The notes under the pieces were generated by a model. That model had not been told where the DNA came from, ran no database searches, and saw only the letters and a list, made by a program, of their open reading frames with translations. From Parasponia andersonii (taxonomy: Eukaryota > Streptophyta > Magnoliopsida > Rosales > Cannabaceae), in the NCBI GenBank assembly GCA_002914805.1, contig JXTB01000118.1:759240-823239 (forward strand): a DNA stretch of 64,000 nt, read 5' to 3'. Positions within the stretch are counted from its first letter, which is position 1. Each line of letters opens with the position of its first letter. Both the position numbers and the translations under genes were made by a program. Shown here piece by piece: positions 22,801 to 31,740 of the stretch.

Positions 22801-25800
22801 TCTAATAGACGAATCATGTACGATTTTTTATGGGAGTGTTATTTGAAACATATATACTATTTTTTTTCTTTGGTGAATAATGTTATTTTTAACTTTTGTA
22901 GGCATCTATTGCGTAACAGGAGCAAAGAGGCTTTCATTGCTTTTAAAGAGGCCCTGAAATTCAAGTTCTGTCCTCCCTCAATTGATAATCATTCTCTCTC
23001 TCTATATATATATATATATTTATAAGCACCAATCCAGTATGTAATTTTTTTTACCTATCTTAAAATTCATCACACACGTATTTTCATGGTAAAAGATAGA
23101 GTGAGAAAATCATTAAATAATAAGTATTTATTTATTTATTTATTTTTTCAACTATCCAAATTATGGTATTCGTTAGATTATGATCCAACGGCTAAAAAAA
23201 AACATATAAAGAGGTAAAAAAAAACCTATTGGATTGGGAACCTATATATTTATATATGGGCACCAATCTAGTATTTATTTATTTATTTATTTTTATTACC
23301 TATAGATAGATATTATTTTATCCAATTAAAATTCATTTTACACGTCTTTCAGAGAAAGAACGTTAAATAATGTATACTTAACTATTCAAATCATTATGGC
23401 CTTTAGATGATATGGTCCAAAAGCTAAAAGAAAAATACTAGATAAGGAAAAGAAAAAAATACCTGCTAAGGACCCTTTATATATATAAACATTATGTTTG
23501 TGTATGTAGACGAAGACACTTTTTCGTAGATCAAAGTTAGAATGTATATTGACGAAACCTGTCAATTTGACAGACGCAACAGTTGGCAATTGTGGGAGAA
23601 CTACGGCCACGTTGCTTTAGATGTGGAGAATATCAGCCAGGTAACTTTCTATTCTATCCTGCTCTTTGTTATTTTGGGAATATAGGTTTCTCCTAGCCCT
23701 TTGCAGCTGTGTCCTTGTGCGAGGTATCCTTGGCAAGCAAAGAATATGTACGCTGGTCTTCATGGATTATGAGTGTTAGTGGGGGGTAAAATGGGTCTTG
23801 GTCTAGTTAGTTCCATTGAAAATTGACACTCTGCATAACTATTATTGCTGTAAGTTGTTCTTTGTGTTACTATACATATATTGCGGGACAGAACAGCCTA
23901 TGATCTTCAAATTCTGTGTTGTTGTCATTGATTCCCTTTATATTTTCTAGGCAAAATCTTATGTTCGTAATCTACACGTTCATTGTGGTTTTTGTTAAAC
24001 TTGGTGGTGTATAACCATATAACCAGTTTTGACCTATCCTTATTGATTTTTTAGGTTGTTGTCTTCATTTATTTGTTTCTTAGGCTATAGAAGCTGTTCG
24101 GATGGTGTTGGAGACGACTGGTAATAAAAGAGTTGAGTGTGAACTGTTAGAAAGAATTATGACAGAGGTGGAGAAAAAGATTTCAGGCAGTTCATCTTCC
24201 ACAAGGATTGAGGATCCTAGTAATCAAGTTTGTCTTGATGATTCTAGCATGGCTCCCGAGAATGAGTCGAGTGTGGAATCTGGAAACAATAGATCCCGGG
24301 AAACTGAGCAGCTGGTCGATTTCTTTGGAAAAGTTCTACAACGGGTACACAACTCAATCTCTCTGTGACTCTTTCTCAAGATGCTATCATTTTGTTGAAT
24401 ACTGTAATGAGATTTCAACCTGATGCCATTGTTCTGTTACTTTGGACTTGTGGACTTTGATCTCTTCCTGGTGTTATTTACGTGTTACTTAATCAAATTT
24501 TGGATTTGTGGAATCCTGGCATTGACACTTTGATATGAAGAGTATTCAGGATATTTTAGTTTTGCTACATTCTGTATGATGTGGGCTTTTGTCATGTCCA
24601 TAAGATTTTGCAAAAACTTCTTTTTTTTCTCCCACCTTAAATCTGCGTTCCTACATTGTCTTTTTTTTCTCCTGGGAAGCTATGGTTCTTAAAAATAAAA
24701 TGAAAGAAAAGCACATTGAAGGCAGGTTGAGACTAATTTGCTGCAGAGGATTTTTTCTCCCACCATAAATCTGCGTTCCTACATTGGCTTTTCTTTCTCC
24801 TGGGAAGCTATGGTTCTTAAAAATAAAATGAAAGAAAAGCACATTGAAGGCAGGTTCAGACTAATTTGCTACAGAGGATTTTTTCTCCCACCATAAATCT
24901 GCGCTCCTACATTGTCTTTTCTTTCTCATGGGAAGCTATGGTTCTTAAAAATAAAAAGAAAGAAAAGCACATTGAAGGCAGGTTGAGACTAATTTGCTAC
25001 AGAGGATAGGTTCTTGACCTGTCTAGTATGTAAAAAACAATAGAGATGAAAATAAAATACGCAATAATGCAAATGTGTGCTTTCTTGATATTGTAACTTT
25101 AGGAACTTGGAGAATTGTTAGGTTTGGATACATCACAGTGCCACTTTTTATCATATGCCATGTTCATTGCACCTTGGAGCCCAACTTTCTGTGCTCCTAC
25201 CATGACCGAGTTTCCTTGTCTAGATTACACAATTTATATACAGTATTTTACTTTCTAATATAGGCTGTTCTGAGTGGAAATGGAGTGGATACCTGGGGTT
25301 TATATGCGAGGTGGCACAAGCTCAAAGGAGATCTGACAATGTGCTCAGAAGCCCTGCTAAAGCAAGTCAGATCCTACCAGGTATAGTTATTTGTTCGTAG
25401 CATTTAATGTGTTGTTTTCTACAGTTACAATGATTACCTCTCTTGGAAAAGATCTTATACGATGTCAAAAAGTCCTGTTAATCCTGCTCACTGCATCAAA
25501 TTTTGTGATCAATTTTATGAGCAAGAGTTTTTCTACGATTTTATTTATTTATTTATTATTTTTTTTTTTTTGGGGGGGGGGTGGGGGGTTTATAATAGTG
25601 TTTTTTTATGAGTCTGCTGGTTTTGTAGTCAGTGTGTAAGATCAGTGCCATTTCTGATCTCTTTTTACATAACAGACATTTATTTCTTGTTTGTAATGTT
25701 AGAGATCTCATGTTTGTCTCTCCACCCGACACTCACCCCCACTTTTCTCTTCTCTTTCAGGGATCTGATTTATGGAATGATAGGGACCAGTTCAGAAAAT

Positions 25801-26213
25801 TTGCCCGTGCTTCCTTGGAACTTTGCAGGGTGTATATGGAAATTTCTTCATCTACTGGCAGCCGCAGAGAACTCTTTACAGCTGAGATGCATCTGAAGAG
25901 CACAATTAAACAGGCAAGATTTTATCTTGGAGGAAATTGAACTTCTAGTAATGTGATTTTGCTTGTGTTCTCTTACAGAGCTTATTGGCTTGGTCTGTTG
26001 CTCTCAGTTTTTCCTATAATTTCTCATGCTATTTGTCACCAACACACCTTGATATAGTACTTATTATAAGAGGAAGAAGAGAGAATGACTTATAGAACAT
26101 AAATTTTGTAATCTTAGGCTACAGCCTTCTCTGACATGGAAGAAGTCAAGGATCTTCAAGCTTGCCTTGAAGCAGTGCAGACAAAACTCCAATCAAATTC
26201 TACTCCAATGTAA
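7861..26213 (+). CDS. TTC27: Tetratricopeptide repeat protein 27 homologue, 20 exons
   Basis: Exons: 7861-8297, 8466-8607, 8881-9200, 9380-9461, 9543-9840, 11152-11210, 17954-18043, 18432-18523, 18708-18806, 18917-18994, 20690-20774, 20850-20908, 21025-21094, 21259-21350, 22902-22964, 23574-23640, 24084-24344, 25264-25380, 25761-25913, 26118-26213. Together they give 2760 bases, 919 residues, with every phase matching and no internal stop. Recognised by WESTRNRTKERALMMMDKL, DGWFALGSAALK and QLEPENGEAWNNIACL. TPR helices occupy about residues 507-740. The family includes yeast Emw1 and Arabidopsis At5g37130 (from memory); TPR proteins hold partners together, and the exact role in plants is uncertain. 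All introns are GT-AG except intron 19, which starts GC (CAG|GCAAGA). Introns 6 (6.7 kb) and 14 (1.6 kb) are swollen by insertions, yet the frame is intact, so the gene looks functional. Confidence 0.9.
10200..10580. repeat. Unclassified repeat-like DNA in TTC27 intron 5
   Basis: Two related phrases occur about 230 bases apart: AAAGCTTGAGTAACTAGGAGG near 10258 and CAAGTTTGAGCTATTCGGAGG near 10479. They resemble a motif common in dispersed plant repeats, but I cannot define ends or a class. The rest of intron 5 (9841-11151) shows nothing else. Confidence 0.3.
12150..12480 (+). mobile_element. LINE (L1-type) 3' fragment in TTC27 intron 6
   Basis: The + strand encodes a stretch including LISLWALVAREIKDF and LLSLITLASKNTLSG. 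It is similar to the tail of the second LINE remnant at 19578-20330 (VKELKDFLLSLITLSWKNT). This is the C-terminal tail that follows the zinc-binding domain of plant LINE reverse transcriptases. T-rich untranslated sequence follows. Only the far 3' end of the element is present; it is dead. Confidence 0.6.
12682..12978 (+). repeat. 5' LTR of the Copia element
   Basis: 297 bp, TGTGGAATTTC to TTTCTTCA. CTATAAAA at about 12909-12916 is a plausible TATA box. It aligns along its whole length with 17418-17719. Confidence 0.9.
12979..12993 (+). other. Primer-binding site (initiator Met-tRNA)
   Basis: TAGTATCAGAGTTGG follows the LTR with no gap and differs little from the usual TGGTATCAGAGC, the complement of the 3' end of initiator methionine tRNA that primes minus-strand synthesis in Copia elements. 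Confidence 0.85.
13029..17390 (+). pseudogene. Copia gag-pol polyprotein, disrupted
   Basis: Gag starts at 13029 (open to 13493). A zinc knuckle CX2CX4HX4C lies near 13828-13870. The protease motif near 14138-14180 reads FDLGASDHMTG, with Leu where the family has Ser or Thr next to the catalytic Asp, so it is probably dead. Integrase pieces run 14534-15935, with the H..H..C..C region (LGHPN, CEIYQLSKHTRS) and IHSDIWGP. Reverse transcriptase runs from about 15966 (WIFNVKYKPDG, FAPVAKL, LDVKNAFLN) with a frame change near 16320, then YVDDFIL (about 16455) intact. RNase H (about 16750-17390) is badly decayed. Several frameshifts and stops make the element non-autonomous. Confidence 0.88.
17418..17719 (+). 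repeat. 3' LTR of the Copia element
   Basis: 302 bp beginning TGTGGAATTTC right after the purine tract and ending TTTCTTCA. It carries a 5-bp insertion (near TTGGATTGGAATTCC) relative to the 5' LTR. Confidence 0.9.
18066..18330 (+). repeat. Local duplication in TTC27 intron 7
   Basis: Two imperfect direct copies, about 18066-18172 and 18234-18331. Both run from GTAGGCTTTCTCAAA through CATTATTTTCAG to CATAAATGG. Each copy ends in a TTTTCAG that resembles a splice acceptor, but the real acceptor of exon 8 is at 18430-18431. Confidence 0.7.
19578..20330 (+). mobile_element. LINE (L1-type) remnant in TTC27 intron 10
   Basis: Pieces of a LINE reverse transcriptase read on the + strand: ETGREIVSFFKKLYSK, PFELEEIKMAV and DGFSMAIFQDCWDVLK around 19610-19830. 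After a deletion come the region after the zinc-binding domain (VVSLERNNSIFEEKG, about 20010-20055) and the tail VKELKDFLLSLITLSWKNT. These phrases are typical of plant L1 elements. Most of the RT domain, including its catalytic motif, is missing, so this is a deleted, dead copy. Confidence 0.72.
21427..21840 (+). repeat. Microsatellite cluster with a duplicated block, TTC27 intron 14
   Basis: It starts with ATT/ACT trinucleotide runs (21427-21495). Two copies of a compound block follow, about 21505-21660 and 21690-21832. Both contain GTGTGTGCCTATCTCTGTCT, GTATATAGTCCACATATAAT and GGAATGCATGCATA-like phrases, and both end in TA repeats. Confidence 0.8.
22148..22260 (+). pseudogene. LON2: Captured exon of a peroxisomal LON protease (LON2) gene
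   Basis: 113 bases encode VKLVEQELWQREEKGLIGI followed by LPVRDAAEAAAVAPVLSQ without a stop. This matches the second-exon region near the N-terminus of plant peroxisomal Lon protease 2 (ATP-dependent AAA+ protease; substrate-binding N-domain), recognised from family knowledge. It is bordered by an acceptor (TGCAG at 22143-22147) and a donor (GTGACT at 22261), so it is an exon with its own intron flanks, not a cDNA copy. No other LON exon was found. It lies in sense within TTC27 intron 14, between poly(G) runs. If spliced into TTC27 mRNA it would shift the frame (113 is not a multiple of 3). Confidence 0.75.
23018..23482. mobile_element. Two adjacent MITE-like repeats in TTC27 intron 15
   Basis: Copy A (about 23026-23244) begins GCACCAATCCAGTAT and ends CTATTGGATTGGGAACC, whose ends are inverted relative to each other. 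Copy B (about 23259-23482) begins GGCACCAATCTAGTAT and follows the same internal order: ATTTATTTATTT, TTACCTAT, AAAATTCAT, ACACGT, AACTATTCAAAT and a GATATGGTCCAA-like phrase. Its right end is decayed. There is no coding capacity. The class (Mutator- or hAT-like) cannot be assigned by eye. Confidence 0.55.
24623..25007 (+). repeat. Three tandem copies of a 128-bp unit, TTC27 intron 17
   Basis: The landmark CTCCCACC recurs at 24629, 24757 and 24885, exactly 128 bases apart. Each unit reads from the T-rich start through ATCTGCGTTCCTACATTG and GGGAAGCTATGGTTCTT to CTAATTTGCTGCAGAGGA or CTAATTTGCTACAGAGGA. The copies differ at only a few positions, so the expansion is fairly recent. Confidence 0.92.
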
Positions 26214-27968
26214 AACTGTATCTGGCAGTGCGTCCTAGAATTGCTACGCATACACTAATACCAGGTTAGACTTCGTCTGTTTATTTTGTTTGTTATTATT
26301 GTTATTTTCTCCTGGTGCTCGAAAAGATACCAGGTAAGACTTTTGCATATGTTTTTGAAGTTTATTTGTTTGTCAAAAGGAATGTTAGCATGCAAACGAT
26401 AGATGGTGATTGTACTTGTACTTTTGTTTCTCCTTTCTACTACTATACCTGTTTTATTTATATTGTTGTAAATGCTATTGTCATTCTTACAATTTTCTTT
26501 TTTATCAGTGGAAAGCCTCGCATGAAATGGCTATTTAGTTCCATTCCATTATGTATTTTGAATTAGGAGTTTTGGTCCAGCTTACCATCACCAACCCCCC
26601 CTCCCCAAACTCTCTCTCCCCTCTTTCTCTCTCTCTCTCCCCCCTCTCTTATGTCTCCCAAAAACAAGGGAAAAAGAAAATCCAACTCACTATAACGTTT
26701 TTATTTTAAAAAAATAATAAATATAACAATAATTTATTTCTCTTTTGTAGTTGTAAGAAAATTTTTGCTTCAATTTGTGCAAGTTGGTGGCTTAAGTATT
26801 TGTTGGTTTGTTGTATATGTTGGTTAAAAATTTACGATCATATGTACTTTTGTGGCTTTGTGAAACCAGCACCATTTGTTGAATCAAGTTAAAGTTTAAT
26901 ATTTAAGTAGTTGGATGAACAAAGTTTAACACCTGGATTTGTGCCTAATTGCCAGCCTAATTATTTTCAAGTGCAGGGTTGATGCATTTTAGTTCTGTGA
27001 TACAATGTGGACGTAGTAGATTTTGCTTGATGCATGTTGGTGGTCAATTAGAAGAGAGCGCGAGTAAATAACAAATAGGAATTTTTCTCCTAAATTTTTG
27101 GTTTAGGACTGCAAGTCCTCAATTATTGTCTTCTCTTTATATTTCTGTACAACATTTTAAAGATTTTATGTCGACAATATTCTAGATAGGTTATTATTAT
27201 ATCAAAGAAAGAAAAAATAGTCTCACTATATTTCCTATCCTGATTTGGTGTTGAAATCTGAAAAATAAGAAATTTTTAAGTATTTGAATCAGATTGATTA
27301 CAATTTCTAACTACTTTTAGAGTCGCCTCCTTGCAAACCAGAAAATTATCTGTCAAGTGCTAATAAATACAGGCTGTAATTTCCCCTTTAAAAAAGGAAA
27401 AAGGTTGTAATTACAAAATTTCAGTTTATTTTTTCGTAGCCTCTTTTTTTTTTTCTTTTTTTTTTTGGTAGTTGAAAAAATGGAATCGACTTTGAATTCT
27501 AGCTGAAAAATGCTGTTGCTTCCTTCAGCAAAACTGATTAAAGTTGAGCCGAAAGATGTTAGGTAAAGGAATGAACCCAAGATACCGATCGATTTTAGAC
27601 TGTGCTATGTTCCCCCAATTCTTGTAGAGCTAACGTCCTAGAGAGTTGCCTGGTGATCCCTAGGTTCCAGCACGCTCGAACTTATTGGATTTATATTCCT
27701 TTTCTGATATCTTCTTAACTGACAACTTTAAGTCATTGCCAACCCCAATCGGTCAAAAGAAAGATTACTTTTCCTCAATCCTGGTCGAATTTATATTCAT
27801 GTCTATGAAACAAGAAAATGTTTTTAGATGATATGCATCTCCAAGAGATGGCCTAAGGGCGGAGGGTGGGACATTGATCCAAGGCTAAGTACTGTACGAA
27901 GCATTATCCGAACCTACGCTATTGTGTTTAAAGATGAATCTATTTATTGTACATGGCTAAGCATAAAC

Positions 27969-27970
<2 letters not shown>

Positions 27971-28003
<33 letters not shown>
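27971..28003. repeat. Long poly(T) tract
   Basis: An uninterrupted run of about 33 T. On the - strand it would be the poly(A) tail of a retroposed sequence lying at higher coordinates (28004 onward), but I could not identify that sequence. Confidence 0.6.
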
Positions 28004-28005
<2 letters not shown>

Positions 28006-29689
28006 CATGAAAAGGGAAATCGGGTGGTGCCCGTCCCTTTCTCCAATTCCTTAGACTTTATTAGCAATCTTAGGTACCACTGAGAGTAGAGAGTCCAACT
28101 CAGTCTCCATCCAACCAAATAGTTGAGTTTTTCAAGCCTTATGATCAAGTATTCCACGTCAATCCAGTCCAAGCTAAGCACAAGGGTTACAACTTAGAAG
28201 TAACAAGTGTGACAATATTTGCATAGTGGGGCTCACAGTGGCACCTACTTGGATTAAAGGAGTAGAAGGTTGTAACTGTTCAGAAACTTGGCCAAGCAGC
28301 CCTCGGCTAATTATAGTTATCCAGTTTTTGAGTAGGTCTAGGCTAGCTTACCACGTCACTGGGTTGATATTGACGTAGCTTTTGACATACTCTCTTTTTA
28401 GAGCAATTATGTTTGTCCACTAAATTAGAAAAGTGTGGCTAGAAAAAATAAAGGAGAGAAAATATTCAGAGTGAAAAATATAAGCTGATGCTATCGTTAT
28501 AATGAGAACTCGGAGATATTTCTTTATGTATCTAAAGTATAGAGATAATCAGCATAACTGACTTCAGTAAATCATGGAATCTGTTTAACAGAATTTTTAC
28601 AATTAGTTACGGTCATAACCGTGTTAACGGGTTAGAGTTCTGAACTCTTCTAGAAGGATGAGCTGGCACATTCTTAGAGCTCTGCTGACTAGGCTCCTGT
28701 GTAGTCTTAACATGTTTGTCCATTAAAAAAGGTAAAAAAGAAGGGTGAGTCAGTTTGATTTTTCCTTTTTTTACCAACATAATTTGTGTATAGTTGTCGT
28801 TCTCCTATTTCATCCTAATGGGCCGGGGACCGACATTCTTTCCCATAACATTATCTCACAAGAATGAAATCCATGCCCATTTTCACTTCATAAGCATAAG
28901 TGGTTGTAAAAAGACCACAAGGTCGCTGACGCTCCACCTTAACTTGTTGTCAAGTGATACAGTGTTCGATGTTTCTTATGTCAATCCACCGATAAGGACT
29001 GCTCAAATTTTGAAACATCTTGGGTGGACTGAATGAGGAGTGTGAAGAGTGGACTGAATACGGAGTTAGATGTGCTTCATTCATAGTCTTCTTTATAAAC
29101 AAAAAAATTTCCATACATACTGCTATAGTACATAGAATATGTTAAAAAAAATTTCGAAAAATGTTAGTAAATTTGAACTAGCTTACGCGTGCCACAAATA
29201 CTTCATTTAATTGCCATTGAGCATTTGACTACATCTTAGAAAAGAAAAAATACAATCAAGTGTGTCTTCCCTATTTTGGGGTTTTCTAGTTTGATGTTTG
29301 AATACCATTTTTTCTTTAAATTTTAATTTTTGATTTTGGCCTATTAAGGAATAGGTTTCCAAGTTTATAGCCAATCCATATATTATGAAATCTGAACGAC
29401 GAACATCAGATGGTTTAGAACAACACACTAGTGGACTTCAAAAATTGTGTTACCTAAATGATAGAGAGGGAGGGGAAAAGCAGAGCGGAGAGTAGCTTAT
29501 GACCGTTAAATTCATTAAGCTTTAAAGTTACTCCTCAATCCATGCTACATCATGGTTTTCAGAGCTAATCGGTCACTCATATAAACTTCTAATGAAATGG
29601 AAATGAGGTGGATTGTGATTGGGAGATAAAGCTTCTAAAGAACACACTAGCTGGCTTTGAAGGAGATGAGGAGGATTGTTATTAGGAGA

Positions 29690-30001
29690 TCAAAGATCCG
29701 GTGTTATAAGGAAAATCGATGTTATATTTCTTTGACTTCTTTTAACTGTCTTTCGTTTGTAGGAACAAAATTTATATAGCACACAATTTGGTTTTTTGAG
29801 CGGCTGCTTCTGTTTTTTTTTTGGTTGTTTTTATGTTTTCGATATTCCTACTAATATTTTTTCAGATCATTAGTATGAGATTGCGGAAGAGATTGGGGAA
29901 TAGTTTATTTTTTTGAGGGTGTTTGTGACCCTTCTGTCGGCCTTTTTTGTCGATTACTTTCGATTAATGAAGTCTCCCTTTAGCAACCAAAAAAAAAAAA
30001 A
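29690..30001 (+). mobile_element. Possible non-LTR retroelement 3' end with poly(A)
   Basis: T- and G-rich untranslated-looking sequence ends in TCTCCCTTTAGCAACC followed by 13 A (about 29989-30001). This is the layout of a LINE or SINE tail, but no coding domain supports it. Confidence 0.3.
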
Positions 30002-30541
30002 CTTTCTAATGAAGTGTTATCAACCTTTTGTGGTGGCTTTTGCTCTATCTTCAGATCCAATCAAATTGTTTACACAGTTTTAGATGTCCTACACACACAA
30101 AAACTCTTAATACAGATTATGTAACCTCCACTCGTTGGTATCAGCTTAAAACATATTTGTTCAAAATACCCAACGAGAGACGTTAATATGTGAACACCGA
30201 AATGCAATTTTTCAGACTTCTAATCTTAAACATTTATAACATATTTACATTACCAAAATACACCAAAGTTAAGCTATTTTATAAAATCCACAAAAGTATT
30301 TACTTTCCTATATTACCCCACTCCGTCACTTGCACGCATGCTCATATCAGTTTTATTTTTTTATTTTTTATTTATTTTTACTTATCTAAAACAAGGAAGA
30401 ATTAAGTAAATCAGTAAGCTTAGTAACACAGTGAACAAAACTAAACATCACCACAAATATAAACGTTGGCCATAACCCAACAGTAATTTCACAATTTACA
30501 CCGATATATAATTTTCATACGGACCACAAAAGTCACCACTA

Positions 30542-30545
<4 letters not shown>

Positions 30546-30580
<35 letters not shown>
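30546..30580. repeat. TA dinucleotide microsatellite
   Basis: About 17 TA units, just upstream of the MADS-box fragment. Confidence 0.9.
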
Positions 30581-30581
<1 letters not shown>

Positions 30582-30734
30582 TAAAACAAAGATCAGGAAC
30601 AAGATCTTTGGCTATGGTTGGGCAAATATGTGGGCTGATTAAAAGACTTGTTTTGGGTAAACCAGGCTGCTTAATTTAACAGTACTGGTATAGTAGTACT
30701 GATAGAATTAATTGTACACTAAATATTCACGCAG

Positions 30735-30840
30735 GAGATGGAACTGCAAAACCATAACAACTATCTGAGAGCAAAGGCCGGTTTACATTCTCTTCTTTAT
30801 ATATCTTAGCTCTCAAGAAATATAAGACTGTAGAAAACAA

Positions 30841-30873
<33 letters not shown>

Positions 30874-31400
30874 TAGGCAGATAATAATTATTAATAAGAA
30901 ATATGAATTAGTGACCGTTAATACTGGATGGTAATTCAGATAGCTGAAAATGAGAGGATACAACAACAGCAGGAGCAACAGGAGGAACAGCAAATAAAGC
31001 AGAAAATAAATTTGATGCCGGTGGCGGCTAGAGCTGCCAGCGAGTCCAACATGCATGCTGCACAATCGTATGATCATCAGAGCTTTCTTCTTGTAACCCT
31101 CATGGACACGAGTCACCATTACTCTCGTCCAGACCAGACAGGTTTTCAAGTTGTGTAAGATTTCTATCCCGTATATCTACATATATACTGCAATATCAAC
31201 ACATAATACATACTAGGACTTTTGAGTTATGCCATGTATATCAAATCTTTTGTTCTGCGTTATTTTGAATGTATCTTATGTTTTTTAAATACACTATATA
31301 GAGTGTATATATCTATACATATATATACATGTATTATATTTTGTTTTGAGTATTTATCTTTGATAAGCTTTCTCTTTCTTAAACTCTTGGGTGCAGTTGA
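30735..31400 (+). pseudogene. AGAMOUS-clade MADS-box gene, last three exons only
   Basis: Exon 7 is 30735-30776 (42 bases, EMELQNHNNYLRAK, end of the K domain). Exon 8 is 30940-31154 and starts IAENER, then a Gln-rich insert, NLMP, and a C-terminus HHYSRPDQTGFQVV. Exon 9 starts at 31397. AGAMOUS/SHATTERPROOF proteins have LRAK|IAENER at the same exon junction and end close to DQTALQLV. The last Val codon is split GT|T across the final intron and followed by TGA, which is the clade's diagnostic intron. The frame is open throughout, but intron 7 starts GC (AAAG|GCCGGT) instead of GT and the C-terminal motifs have drifted. I found no MADS domain or exons 1-6 upstream, so I call it a truncated remnant. 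Such factors specify stamens, carpels and fruit. Confidence 0.75.
30839..30873 (+). repeat. AAT trinucleotide microsatellite
   Basis: About 11 AAT units within intron 7 of the MADS-box remnant. Confidence 0.9.
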
Positions 31401-31701
31401 AGTGCAGGAGAAAAGGAAGGAGACTTGGCTTTCTTTGCCTTCTCTCTTTCTGTATTCTAATATATCTGTCGTTGCCATTAAGCTACTTATGTATATGTGA
31501 TTCAAACTAGTACAGCGTTTCCCACTATATAAACTATAGATGGGCCATTAGAATTTTCTCTGATAGACTTTTAAGTCTGGAGCACCGAACTTTATTATGC
31601 ACCCCATGTTAGCATAACCCAACTTGGCTTTCAGAAACCTAATTCTATCCGTTATGGCTCTGTGGAACTAGCTGATTAATTTTGTGGATGTTTCCTGCTT
31701 T

Positions 31702-31740
<39 letters not shown>

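Larger units (their letters stand above)
26214..30734. other. Intergenic region after TTC27
   Basis: 26214 to about 26580 is the likely 3' UTR of TTC27, followed by a CT-rich run (26590-26650). I recognise no protein gene. Items of note are a T tract at 27971-28003, a possible LINE 3' end before 30000 and a TA repeat at 30546-30580. An 80-codon ORF at 28794-29036 matches nothing I know and is probably chance. Confidence 0.5.

Noticed and set aside
24623-25007. Regular direct repeats considered as a CRISPR-like array.
   Set aside because: Units are 128 bp, contiguous and without unique spacers, in a plant intron.
28794-29036. 80-codon ORF on the + strand.
   Set aside because: No similarity to any family I know, no splice or codon pattern support, in AT-rich intergenic DNA.
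30727-31149. 140-codon ORF on the - strand.
   Set aside because: Shadow of MADS exon 8 and of the AAT repeat; composition is repeat-driven (poly-Ile and poly-Leu).
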